This document shows, one piece after another, positions 42,751 through 52,470 of a stretch of DNA of 64,000 nucleotides (position 1 is its first letter; each line of letters starts with the position of its first letter). A program made the translations under genes and the position numbers. The DNA comes from Coenobita brevimanus (lineage: Eukaryota; Arthropoda; Malacostraca; Decapoda; Coenobitidae), in contig CM064715.1 of assembly GCA_032717465.1 (NCBI GenBank), forward strand, positions 37,697,104-37,761,103, in the 5' to 3' direction. The notes under the pieces were generated by a model that was given only the letters and a program-made list of their open reading frames with translations, had not been told where the DNA came from and did not search any database.

Positions 42751-44397
42751 ATGTCTACTATTACTACGCTTGATGAAGCCAAAGATTTTTTGTCAAATGT
42801 GCAAACAGTGTGTGATGCAGAAAACGGAACAAAGAATGAACTTAAGCTTGTTGCTCAACAATTGGGAATTGCTCTTCGCTCTCATCATTCTAAAGATCAA
42901 ATTGTTGACATGATTAATGAAAGCTTGTTTAATGTAACTCCTCCAAATGAGCAAACGCAGATTGAATTAGCTAAGTTACAGCTAGCCCTGCTTGGTAAGG
43001 AGGCTGAGGCACAAGTTGAACTCGCCAGGATTCAGGCAGACCATGAGTATCACATGAAACAATGTGGAACTGGATCATCTAGCTCTGATGATTTTGATAT
43101 GGCTAAAAATGTTAAACTTGTCCCTCCTTTTAATGAATCTGATTTAACAAAGTATTTTCAGTTGTTTGAGAGGGTAGCTACAGGTTTTAATTGGCCAAAA
43201 AAGTATTGGCCAGTACTCCTTCAAACTGTTCTCACCGGTAAAGCTCAAGTAACTTATGCATCTTTGCCTCAGGATCAATCTGATAATTATGATGTAGTTA
43301 AGAGCTTGATTCTTAAGGCCTATGAACTTGTTCCTGAAGCCTATAGAGTAAAATTTAGGACAACTTATAAACAAGATAAGCAATCCCATGTTGAGTATGC
43401 AAAAATCAAAGAAGACCTGTTAGAGCAGTGGTTAAATTCTGAGAATGTGGATTCTGATTTTGGTAAATTTAAGCAGATGATTTTGCTGGAGGACTTCAAA
43501 AGGTGTATTTATAAAGATGTAAGCCTATATCTTGATGAGAGAAGAATAGATAATTTGTCTGATGCTGCAGTTTTAGCTGATGAATATGTTCTCACTCACA
43601 AGAGATATTCTAGAGAAAAAAGGAAAGCTGAGAGTAAGTACGTTGCCTCTACTCAGAGTACAGGTAACAGGAAAGAGAATAAAGATGATGTTTCTCAGGA
43701 AGTAAATACCAGCTTCACCTCTAGATTTCAGAAAAGTAAATGTACTTATTGTAGTAAGCTTGGTCATACTACGGAGAAATGTTTCAGGAGACAGCGTGAT
43801 GTGAACAAAGAGGAGTCTTTAAATATTCAGTCAATTGGTCTAGTGTCCACCCTTGAGAGTTCCCAGAATTCTTTAACTGAGTTAACTGAACCTGCTTTGA
43901 GGGGTAAATTAAATCCTCATGACGAAGCTCCTCTTTTGAGCAGTAACGTGGGTGACACTCTCAAGAGTTCATGTGCTAATTTCCTGTCTGATGGTTTTGT
44001 CAGTCCTCTGGACAGTAATGACAGGAAATCAGTTAAAATATATCGTGATACAGGTGCTTGCCAATCCCTTATGCTGACCAGTGTTCTAGGCTCTAATGTT
44101 AATTCCTCTGATGAAACTGTAATTTTACAAGGCGTAGGGAATAATTACTTCTCTCTCCCTCTGTGCAGAGTGAATTTAGAGTCTGGTTTTGTTAATGGTT
44201 CCGTTATGGTTGGGTTGGTTGAGACACTCCCAATGTCAGGTGTAACTTTCTTACTTGGAAATGATATTGGTGGAAGTCGTGTCCAGCTCCTCAGTTGTCT
44301 AGTGAGCCAGTGGCTGCGGCCCAGGATTGTGATGTCCCTGATGTGTTCCCTGCATGTGCTGTCACTAGGGCTAAGTCTAAAGTTACTGGTGACTTAG
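42751..44397 (+). CDS. Gag-protease polyprotein of the Gmr1-like element
   Basis: The start is placed at the second Met of a tandem pair (MSTITTLDEAKDFL); the frame opens a little earlier, at 42721. The N-terminal part is helical and Gln/Glu-rich (IELAKLQLALLGKEAEAQVELARIQ). The capsid region includes QMILLEDFKRCIYKDVSLYLDERRIDNLSDAAVLADEYVLTHK, which has the pattern of the SCAN fold. SCAN is known to derive from Gmr1-like capsids. A CCHC knuckle (CTYCSKLGHTTEKC) follows. The C-terminal protease has YRDTGACQSLML (catalytic DTGA) and FLLGNDIGG. After about 44285 the frame diverges from the expected pol continuation, so the last 35 or so codons are out of register. Confidence 0.88.
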   Translation: MSTITTLDEAKDFLSNVQTVCDAENGTKNELKLVAQQLGIALRSHHSKDQIVDMINESLFNVTPPNEQTQIELAKLQLALLGKEAEAQVELARIQADHEYHMKQCGTGSSSSDDFDMAKNVKLVPPFNESDLTKYFQLFERVATGFNWPKKYWPVLLQTVLTGKAQVTYASLPQDQSDNYDVVKSLILKAYELVPEAYRVKFRTTYKQDKQSHVEYAKIKEDLLEQWLNSENVDSDFGKFKQMILLEDFKRCIYKDVSLYLDERRIDNLSDAAVLADEYVLTHKRYSREKRKAESKYVASTQSTGNRKENKDDVSQEVNTSFTSRFQKSKCTYCSKLGHTTEKCFRRQRDVNKEESLNIQSIGLVSTLESSQNSLTELTEPALRGKLNPHDEAPLLSSNVGDTLKSSCANFLSDGFVSPLDSNDRKSVKIYRDTGACQSLMLTSVLGSNVNSSDETVILQGVGNNYFSLPLCRVNLESGFVNGSVMVGLVETLPMSGVTFLLGNDIGGSRVQLLSCLVSQWLRPRIVMSLMCSLHVLSLGLSLKLLVT

Positions 44398-44492
44398 AGG
44401 ATAATGATGATGATGATGTTATCCTAGCTGACACTTTTCTTGCTAATCTGGACCACTCACCAGTGATTTCCAGGTTGCTAACCCTGAGTTGA
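44295..44492 (+). pseudogene. protease-integrase spacer in a shifted frame
   Basis: PVAAAQDCDVPDVFPACAVTRAKSK: the PDVFPxCAVTR phrase is typical of the spacer between protease and integrase in Gmr1-like elements. It lies one frame away from gag-protease and one from integrase, so two single-base shifts (near 44290 and 44460) break the polyprotein. Confidence 0.7.
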
Positions 44493-45376
44493 AAGGTCTA
44501 GCTAACTCTGCTTGCAGTGAGGAAGAGTCAGCTGGTGCTTCTACTTGTTATTATATAAAGTCAGGAGTACTTATGAGGAAGTGGAGACCCCCAACAGCAT
44601 CAGCCGACTGTGAGTGGGAGGTTGTACATCAAGTTGTCATCCCTCGTGTTTGTAGGCAGGATATCATTAGAGTGGCTCATGATTCCAGTTTGGCAGGACA
44701 TCTTGGAGTGAGGAAGACTGTGGCACGCATTTTGAAACACTTCTACTGGCCAGGTATCTTCAGGGATGTTTCCTGGTATTGTAAGTCTTGTCACACCTGT
44801 CAAGTTGTGGGGAAGTGTAATCAGACCGAAAAGGTTGCACCTCTAGTTCCCATTCCTCCTTTTGAGGCACCATTCACCCGTGTGTTGGTGGATATTGTGG
44901 GCCCTCTTCCCAAGACTTCTTCAGGATTTTCTTATGTGTTGACCCTGATTGATATGGCTACTAGTTATCCTGAAGCCATTCCACTTAGAAATATCTCAGC
45001 AAAGAACGTGGTTAAGGAAATGCTGGGGTTCTTCACAAAGTTTGGTCTGCCCAAGGAGGTACAGTCAGACCGGGGAAGTAATTTCATGTCAAATGTTTTC
45101 AAGCAGTCTTTAAAAGAGTTGGGCATCACCCAGATCACGTCTTCAGCTTACCATCCCCAGACCCAAGGAGCGTTGGAGAGATATCATCAAACACTCAAAT
45201 CGATGCTCAAGAAATACTGTTTGGAACATCAGAAAGACTGGGATAAAGGTCTTCCATTCGTTGTGTTTGCCGCAAGAGAATCTCCAAATGAATCACTGGG
45301 CTTCTCACCCTTTGAACTACTGTTTGGCCATGAAGTACGAGGACCCCTTAAGGATGTTTCTTTGTGTGTTTTTCCA
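44464..45376 (+). pseudogene. integrase of the Gmr1-like element, C-terminally cut
   Basis: HHCC zinc domain: HDSSLAGHLGVRKTVARIL, then CKSCHTCQVVGK. Catalytic core: VDIVGPLP (first Asp), SDRGSNF (second Asp), GALERYHQTLK (Glu). It ends after SPFELLFGHEVRGPL, where the frame runs into the inverted segment. The C-terminal continuation is on the minus strand at 47757-48107. All catalytic residues are present, so loss of function here is structural. Confidence 0.9.
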
Positions 45377-45415
45377 GGTGTGTTGAACATTTTGAAATTC
45401 CCAGTCTCAATTGAT

Positions 45416-46190
45416 TGTTACGGAACAGAGAAAGATAATGTACACTTTACGTGAGAATACTAAAAATCACTACTGTCCCGTAAAGTTCCAGGTTCAAAAC
45501 AAAAGAGTTAGGTAAAATTTTAAGTTAAAGTTTAATGCTCAAACTAACAACAAAACATTCAGGACTCATAAGGATAATCTAATGGCAAAAAACAGGTTAA
45601 ATAATTATATGGTTAACTGCAATAGCCTTTATTAACACGAAATTAGCAAGAGTAAATCTAAGTCAGCCATGATAAAATGAAAAACCAGATAGTACTCAGT
45701 GAATGCAAGATATATTATTATAGATACGAAATATTATTAATAATGACTGACAAAAACACACGAATCACAAAAACCCCACTAGGCCCAAGAATTAACACCC
45801 CATGCTCCACAGTACAAGAAAAAATGCAATAACAGTTATACTCAAATCACACAGCTGCTAGATGGTTGGAGACTTCCTGAGCACTCACAACTGTACAGGG
45901 GAGGACAGAGATGTGAACAAAATGAGGAGTAGATCTAAGTGGCAATAATGCAGAGACTGAGCTCATTATATAGGGGCCGGCAGAGCTTGATACAACTTGT
46001 AAGAAGGACGCACAAATGAAGCTATAGGGGACAAAGAGTTGACAATCCTGCTCTGAACAACAGAAAGAACGACTTACTCTACTATAACGGTAGAAGGGGG
46101 GACTGAGGTAGAACACGCTCGTGATCAAACATGCAGCATACTGTACGTTAGAATTACACAAAGGATGATGAAATCATAGGCTATGTAACA
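45416..46190 (-). repeat. Gmr1-like element LTR (minus, 3')
   Basis: 775 bp, inverted relative to 41889-42666, with the same TGTTAC and GTAACA ends. Confidence 0.93.
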
Positions 46191-46205
46191 CCTCCCCACA
46201 AAGAA
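46191..46205 (-). promoter_or_regulatory. polypurine tract of the Gmr1-like element
   Basis: On the minus strand GTGGGGAGG directly precedes the TGTTAC start of the LTR, the place where plus-strand DNA synthesis is primed. Confidence 0.75.
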
Positions 46206-46251
46206 AAAGAAATTTACAAAGGAAATTTCTTATTACTCTAAAACAATCTGT

Positions 46252-47571
46252 CTAAAGTCTAGATAAGCAATCTGCAATAACATTTTCTTTCCCCTTGACA
46301 TGTTGTATGTCTAATGAATACTCCTGAAGAAGTAGACTCCATCTTGTCAATCTCTGATTTTTATCTTTAAACTTACTAAGGAATTTCAGTGGGTTATGAT
46401 CGGTATAAATGACTATGGGGTCAAAACCAGAACACAAATAAAATGAAAAATGCTGTAAACCCAAAATCAAGGCAAAAAGCTCTTTCTCAATAGTTGAGTA
46501 GTTCTTTTGAGGTGGAGTGAACTTCTTACTGTAATAAGATACAGGGTGTTCAATACCCTGATCATCCTCTTGCAGCAAAACAGCCCCAGCTCCTGTATCA
46601 CTTGTGTCAACAGCCATCTTAAAAGGCTTAGCAAAATTTGGAGTAGCGAGCACTGGCTGACTTAATAGGATAGCTTTAAGTTTGCTGAGAAAGGATTCAC
46701 AGTTATCGGTCCAGACAAATTTAACTCCCTTTTTCAGTAGGTCTGTAAGTGGTGATACAAGAATTGAAAAGTTAAGAACAAATCTCCTGTAATAACCTAC
46801 CATTCCCAAAAATCTTTGAAGCTCTTTCCTACTTTTAGGTCTGGGAAGATCACTTATAACCTGAACCTTAGCTCCTGGTGGTGCAACATGTCCATCATCA
46901 ATTACGTACCCAAGGTACTGAACTTTAGCTTGACCAAACTCACACTTTGATAAATTAGCTACAAGATTAGCCTGAACCAAACGCTCAAGAAATTTACTGA
47001 CATGGCATAGGTGATCTTTCCAGTTGTCACTGAAGATTAATACATCATCAATATAAACAACGCACCCTGCCAAACCCTCTGTTACAACATTCATGAGCTT
47101 CTGAAATGTGGCTGGTACATTCTTCATACCATATGGCATTACAGAACATGCAAAAGTCTTTCCTAGTGTTACAAAACATGAGATCTCCGTAGCACGTTCA
47201 GCCATAGGTACTTGCCAGTATCCCTTTAACAAATCAAACTTACTTATGTACCTAGCCTTTCCAATCTTGTCTATGCAATCTTCCACGCGAGGGAGAGGGT
47301 AAGTGTCTGTTTTGGTTATCTGATTAACACATCTGTAGTCGATGCAAAGCCGCTGTGACCCACCTGGCTTAGGGACTAGAGTGACAGGAGAACTCCACTC
47401 GCTCTGACAGGGCTCAATCATCTTGTGGTCCAACAGGTAGCCAAGCTCCTTCTGGATGAGAGGAACTTTCACTGGGTTCACACGGTAAGGAGGCAATTTA
47501 ATTGGCTTTGCGTCTCCAACATCGACATCATGCATCAACATAGTGGTTCTTCCTGGAGTGGCACGGAACAC
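46252..47571 (-). CDS. reverse transcriptase-RNase H of the Gmr1-like element
   Basis: 439 codons, open. RT: PYRVNPVKVPLIQKELGYLL, SEWSSPVTLVPKPGG, CIDYRCVNQITKTDTYPLPR, FDLLKGYWQVPM, MPYGMKNVPATFQ, catalytic VVYIDDVLIFS (YIDD intact), KVQYLGYVI, LQRFLGMVGYYRRF. RNase H: MAVDTSDTGAGAVLL (the expected second Ser/Asp variant), ATIEKELFALI-type (STIEKELFALILGLQHF), IYTDHNPL, ending VKGKENVIADCLSRL. The stop follows directly, then the polypurine tract and LTR, so RNase H ends the polyprotein and no integrase follows, supporting the IN-RT order. The N-terminal link to integrase is frameshifted near 47560. Confidence 0.93.
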   Translation of the reverse strand: MFRATPGRTTMLMHDVDVGDAKPIKLPPYRVNPVKVPLIQKELGYLLDHKMIEPCQSEWSSPVTLVPKPGGSQRLCIDYRCVNQITKTDTYPLPRVEDCIDKIGKARYISKFDLLKGYWQVPMAERATEISCFVTLGKTFACSVMPYGMKNVPATFQKLMNVVTEGLAGCVVYIDDVLIFSDNWKDHLCHVSKFLERLVQANLVANLSKCEFGQAKVQYLGYVIDDGHVAPPGAKVQVISDLPRPKSRKELQRFLGMVGYYRRFVLNFSILVSPLTDLLKKGVKFVWTDNCESFLSKLKAILLSQPVLATPNFAKPFKMAVDTSDTGAGAVLLQEDDQGIEHPVSYYSKKFTPPQKNYSTIEKELFALILGLQHFSFYLCSGFDPIVIYTDHNPLKFLSKFKDKNQRLTRWSLLLQEYSLDIQHVKGKENVIADCLSRL

Positions 47572-47756
47572 TTGCGGGTAAATGCCGAAAAGTCCTGCCT
47601 TTCCTCGGGAGCTAGATGAGAAAGCTTAGTCTGGAGATCATTCATGATATCAGGATTCTTCCCCAACCTTGCACTCAGGCTCATGCTGCATGGGAGAACT
47701 TCACTTGCAGACTCGGGTGGAACAGCTATAGTGCAGACTGGGTTATTTTCGTCCCG

Positions 47757-48107
47757 TCACATGTTGATGTGACAAAGTTGCTTGTTCTTTCTACGATCAA
47801 GTGTGGCGATGACATAGTTGACATCACTGAGTTTCTTCTCCACGAAATAAGGACCACTGAACTTGGCTTGAAGAGGTTGCCCATGCACTGGTAGCAGAAT
47901 CAAAACCTGATCTCCTGGCTGAAAGTGGCGTAACCTGGACTTCTTATCATACCAAGTCTTCTTCTTCTCCTGAGCAGCTCCTAAATTCTCTCTCGCCAGC
48001 TGTAAAGCAGTGGACAGCCGTTCTTTGAACTTCATCACATACTCCAGCAGGTTGACGTCATCTTCCTCCGACAGCCAGCATTCTTTGAGTAACTTAAAAA
48101 CACGCAA
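47757..48107 (-). pseudogene. integrase C-terminus of the Gmr1-like element (inverted part)
   Basis: VFKLLKECWLSEEDDVNLLEYVMKFKERL, ARENLGAAQEKKKTWYDKKSRLRHFQPGDQVLILLPVHGQPLQAKFSGPYFVEKKLSDVNYVI: the GPY/F-type module (FSGPYxV) that ends gypsy integrases. It continues on the minus strand through HINM, a stop, and a linker with APEERQDFSAF to RT. This places integrase upstream of RT. Confidence 0.9.
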
Positions 48108-48354
48108 ACAAATAAATTATTATTCAAACGCACAAATAATTAAACATAAACAAACGCTCAAACACTCAAATACACAGAAAGATAGACACTCACCCTCCTC
48201 AACACCCATCCCCACACATAAATGCACATAAACGCCAGTGCACAGACACCAGCATTTTCAGTGTCTCAGTAACACAGAAAGTAGGCCAGCATGCTCTCCA
48301 ATACAAGTTTCTCAAACTATCAACACCAAACTACATGCATAGAACACACCACAC
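48108..48354. other. unassigned A/C-rich spacer
   Basis: CA- and A-rich unique sequence between the inversion breakpoint and LINE-A copy 2. No gene. Confidence 0.5.
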
Positions 48355-48429
48355 TTCCTTTTCTAAAATTTAAAAATCATGGCAGCACAACACGTGGCCT
48401 TGGAGTCCCCAGGGGGGGGGGGACCATAA

Positions 48430-49664
48430 ATGCCCCCACCTTCCACCCCTCTCCCGGTGACGACTCGAGCTGCCTGGAACCACTGTCTGACTCTCTTCTT
48501 CTTCATTTTTGCAACATTCGCAGCCTTTCCTCTAACTTTCGCTCTATTGAACACCACCTCTCCTTCTCTAAACCTCACCTTCTTTTTTTGAGACTCAGCT
48601 GTCTGAGGCAACTGACAGCAGACCTTTTTCTGTATCCTCCTATTTTCTCTATACTCATTTCAAAGCCAAAGGTGGCTGTTGTGTATATATATGCAACGAC
48701 TTATCTTGTTCTCGTGTTCCTAAACTCGATTCTTCTGAATTCTCTACACTCTGGTTTCAGCTTTCCTGTCATTCTCTGACTAAATATATCTGCGCTGTTT
48801 AATTATCTCCCAATTCTACTGACTGAAAAATTCTTTGACTATCTTACTTCGATGATGGAACGCATTCTATCCATTTCTCCTTTCTCTGAAATCTCCATTC
48901 TAGGAGATTTCAATGTTCACCACCACCTTTGGCTCTCCTCTCCTTTCACTGATCCACCTGGAGAACAAGTCTACACCTTTTCTATCCTTACTGACCTAGA
49001 GCAGCTTGTACAGCACCCTACCCATATCCCTGACTGCCTTGGAGTGAGCTCCACCATACCTGACCTCTTCCTTAAAACTAATTCTTCTGCTTACACTGTT
49101 AATCTTTTGTCTCTGTTGGGCTCCTCCAATCACAACCTTATCACCTTAATCTGTCCTATCGCTCCAGTATGGCCTGTGGACCCTCCAAAGAAACGTCATC
49201 TGTGGCACTTTGGAGCTGTGGATTGGGAGGCCCTCAGGCAGTACCTCTTTGACTTTCCCTGGAATGATTATTACTTCCATGGCCAGGAGCCATCAAAGTG
49301 TGCCTTGCGCATTACTGAGGTTATTCTCTCGGGCATGGAGGAATACATTCCTTTCTCATATCCTTTGACTAATGCAAGAAAGCCTTGGTTTAATCATGCT
49401 TGTTCTAATGCTGTCTGTAACAAGGAGAGAGCCTATAAAAGATACCAGAGCCAACCCACCCCTGAATCACATCTTTTATACATATCTGCCCAGAATCATG
49501 CTAAGTCTGTTCTTCACTCTGATAAAAATAGTTTCATCTGTACTAAGTGCTCTCAACTCTCCAACTCGAATTCTTCCCGCTCCTTCTGGCACCTTGCCAA
49601 AAACCTTTCTAACAACTTTACCTCATCATCCTTCCTCCTCTTTTCTACTCTGATGGCTCTGTAG
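48430..49664 (+). pseudogene. LINE-A copy 2 endonuclease and linker
   Basis: Endonuclease start LLHFCNIRSLSSNFRSIEHHL (the LxFxxxRSL block), then SILISKPKVAV. After a frame change, [14 protein letters not shown] (the GDFN block), [10 protein letters not shown] and [12 protein letters not shown] (the SDH-equivalent block reads SNH). The linker [23 protein letters not shown] has the W-F...KExxY pattern between endonuclease and RT. Frame-broken near 48600 and 48780. Confidence 0.83.
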
Positions 49665-49749
49665 CTATTTCGTCTACTGATAAAGCAGATCTCATCGTTC
49701 AGACTTTCTCCTTCAATTCCACCTTAGACAATTCCGGTGCTGTTCCTCC

Positions 49750-50890
49750 ATCACTTCCCCCCCTCAGACTTCCTCATGGCTGACATTAAAGTTTCTTCAG
49801 CTGATGTATTTTCTGCCATCACAGGCCTCAATGATAACAAGGCATATGGGCCTTATGGAGTCCCTCCTGTTGTTCTCATGAACTGTGCCTCTGTGCTTAC
49901 ACCTAGCCTAGGCAAACTCTTTTGACTTTGTATATCAACTTGTACCTTTCCTTCTTGCTGGAAGTTTGCTCTCATTCAGCCAGTCCCAAAGAAGGGTGAC
50001 CATTCCCAACCCTCTAACTATCGTCCAATTGCTTTAACATCCTGTATCACAAAAGTTTTCGAGTCAACTCTTAATAGGAAAATTTTAAAGCATCTTCCTT
50101 ATCACAACCTTCTTTCTGATCGTCAGTATGCATTCCGTCAGGGACGCTCCACTGGCGATCTCACCTACTTTTCAGAATCCTGGTCATCCTCCTTTCGGGA
50201 CTTTGGCGAAAGCTGCCATTGCACTTGACATTTCAAAGGCTTTCAATCGAGTCTGGCATAAATCTTCAGTTTCCAAACAGCCCTCTTACTGTTTCTATCC
50301 TTCTATCTGTGCCTTCATCTCTAGCTTCCTTTCTGGTCATTCTATAGCCCCTGTTGTAGACGGCCATCGTTCTTCTCCTAGATATATTAATAATGTTGTT
50401 TCTCAGGGCTCTGTCCTATCACCAACTCTCTTCCTTTTATTCATCAATGACCTTCTAAGCTGTACATTTACCCCCTATCCACTCATACGCTGATGACTCC
50501 ACCCTTCACCTTTCCATTCGGTTCCCGCAACGTCCATCTCAGCAGTTACTTCAGCAAACAAGGGATGAGGCTATGGCACACCTAATGTCTGACTTGGCTC
50601 GTATCACTGACTGGGGTAAAAATAATCTGGTTGTTTTTAATGCACCAATGACTCAGTTTTTAGACCTATCAACCCGAAAAAATCTTCCACAGGTATACCC
50701 ATTAATGTTTAATAATATTCAACTTAATCCTGCATCATCCTTGAACATGCTTGGGGTTTTATTTACTCGGGACTTATCTTGGAAAGATCATATTACATCT
50801 CTTGTAAAATCTGCTACTTCAATGGTCACTGCTTCTCTGAACTGTCTGCATGCATTCTTCCACCTCTACGACGGGTGCATAGCACCCGTC
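49750..50890 (+). pseudogene. LINE-A copy 2 reverse transcriptase, internally deleted
   Basis: ITGLNDNKAYGPYGVPPVVL, a stop, VPKKGD and NYRPIALTSCITKVFES, YAFRQGRST, ALDISKAFNRVWH (first catalytic block, ISKAF), VSQGSVLSPTLFLLFINDLL. After a frameshift at about 50493 the catalytic box reads YADDSTLH, with both Asp codons present, then MSDLARITDWGKNNLVVFNAPMTQFL, LGVLFTRDLSWKDHI. The region after SLVKSA is deleted. Confidence 0.87.
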
Positions 50891-51078
50891 TAGCAGCAAA
50901 CTCTCATCCCTTTTCTGTCCAACTCCCTAATGCAAGAGTTAACCGTTACTCACAGTCCTTCACTTATGCAACAGGTCAACTCTTGAACTGTCTCCCTCTG
51001 TCTGTATTTCCTGCTTCCTATGATCTCCAGTCTTTCAAACGCAGTGTGTCCAGGCATCTCGAAATGATCAGATCTTGA
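50780..51078 (+). pseudogene. LINE-A copy 2 C-terminal tail
   Basis: LAANSHPFSVQLPNARVNRYSQSFTYATGQLLNCLPLSVFPASYDLQSFKRSVSRHLEMIRS, the family's conserved tail, also in copy 3 at 62424-62640. Confidence 0.85.
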
Positions 51079-51163
51079 ATTTAGCTCTCTCTTGTAATTT
51101 GGTTTTCTCTTGGAAGGAGCAATTTTTGCGGGCTCGTGGCCTTTGGTTCTTTCTTCCTCACAT

Positions 51164-51164
<1 letters not shown>

Positions 51165-51208
<44 letters not shown>
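51165..51208. repeat. (CA)n tail of LINE-A copy 2
   Basis: CA run of about 42 bp immediately after the LINE 3' UTR. Confidence 0.95.
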
Positions 51209-51212
<4 letters not shown>

Positions 51213-51399
51213 TGACGGACAGGGAAGTGGGAAAGAAAAAGAGAAAGAAAGAGGAAGAAAAGAAGAAAAAAGAGAGCATGGAGGAGAGAGGAAGCATTGT
51301 CATTTTTTCCAAGGTTACCAGCAAAGCTGGGCTTTTGCTGGGCCCAGCTGAAAAGAATGAATGAATGAAGAATGAGAAAAACTAGCATCAAGCCTTGAA
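51209..51399. other. purine-rich spacer
   Basis: GA-rich low-complexity sequence and (GAAT)n near 51354-51370. No gene. Confidence 0.5.
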
Positions 51400-51479
51400 A
51401 GGCTATGTGGCATTAAGGCAGCAAAGAATGGAGGAAAAATAAATTAGATGCAGAACACTTAGAACAGAAAGAAACGTAA

Positions 51480-52470
51480 TAATATTAGAAACAGAAAAAG
51501 TAGGACAATCACCAAGGAAATCAGCAAGCAGTGAAGGACAGGATAACAGTGAGGGGAAGGGAAGGGAAAAGCAAAGCAATGTTCACGGAGTATGAACAGG
51601 CAGTCAAGAAAAAGGTGTCTGATACTCATGGAGCAGTTACAACATGAAGAAAGTGGCGGGAGAATCACCACTCATTAAGTGACCGTGAGTGAGGTGGGTA
51701 TGACCCAAGTAAAGACAAACAAGGACAGTCACCCATCGACGATTGTAGTGAGTGGAGATAGACCAAGGAAGAACAGAAAGTTTAATGAGAAGAAGCTTAT
51801 TGGTGACCTGGGAGTCCCAGGAATTTTGCCAGAGTCACGGAAGAGGCGAGTAAGAATAGGAAAACAATCAGGAACAGGAATGGGTCGAGCAGACGTGAGA
51901 GACAGAACGGCAGAATGAGCCAGCATGTCTGCATGTTCATTACCGGCAATCCCAACATGACCAGGGACCTAGCAAAATTGAATCACCTTCCTATTCTCAC
52001 AAAAAAAAGGAAGAGCCACTCTTGAATTTGGGTGATAAAGGGGATGAGAATAAGAGGCCTATGGAGAAGAACACACACTGTGGGAATTGGGGGATAACAA
52101 ACGAGGAGGAAGGGAAATGAAGTAGAGAAGAAAACGCACTGCGGGAATCGGAGGATAACAAAAGAGGTGGAAGAGAAATGAAACAAAGACTTCAGAGTGA
52201 AAAGAATAGCAAAAAGTTCTGCTGTGAGAACACCCACAACAGAATGAAGGGAACTAGAAAAAGAAGTCTCAGTGAAGATGACAGCAAAATCAAAACTGCA
52301 AAGAGACTTGAAACCATCGGTAAAGATAAGAGTAGCAGAAGAGTGAGAAGTCATGTGTTCAATAAAGGGGAACAGACAGCAACAAGAAAAAGATGAGAGC
52401 GAGAACAGCGGAGAAAAGAACAGACCACTGGAGGAGGTGGAAGCTAAGGGGGGAAAGAAACAGAACACAG
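51480..52470 (-). pseudogene. LINE-E RNase H and C-terminal tail
   Basis: RNase H: LIFTDGFKS (catalytic Asp; Ser of TDGS replaced by Phe), DFAVIFTETSFSSSLHSVVGVLTAELFAILFTLKSLFHF (catalytic Glu in TAELFAI). Then after frame changes MLAHSAVLSLTSARPIPVPD (the AD.LA.A block) and LTHGHLMSDSPATF. An RNase H domain occurs in some Jockey/I-group LINEs and is absent from families A-D here. Confidence 0.82.

Larger units (their letters stand above)
41889..48107. mobile_element. Gmr1-like Ty3/gypsy element with its 3' half inverted
   Basis: Plus strand: LTR, Gag with SCAN-like capsid, protease, integrase. Minus strand, read from 48107 down: integrase C-terminus, RT, RNase H, polypurine tract, LTR. Rejoined end to end, these give one element with integrase before RT, the order known for Gmr1-like Ty3/gypsy elements. 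ATCA sits just outside the plus LTR (41885-41888) and, inverted, just outside the minus LTR (45412-45415), as expected for one insertion followed by inversion. The inversion breakpoints are within integrase (about 45376 and 48100). Confidence 0.88.
48355..51165 (+). mobile_element. LINE family A, copy 2: near full-length but internally deleted
   Basis: Endonuclease, linker, RT and C-terminal tail in order, ending about 85 bp after the stop at 51078 and followed by (CA)n. Compared with copy 3 it lacks about 100 codons between SLVKSA and the SELSACI segment (join near 50820). Frameshifts occur near 48780, 49664, 49923, 50250 and 50490. It has no RNase H domain. The clade is not certain; motifs fit the Jockey/CR1 group. 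Confidence 0.85.

Noticed and set aside
41889..46190. Two separate gypsy insertions in opposite orientation
   Set aside because: The halves are complementary, each LTR occurs once, and the ATCA duplication matches across them, so one inverted element is simpler.
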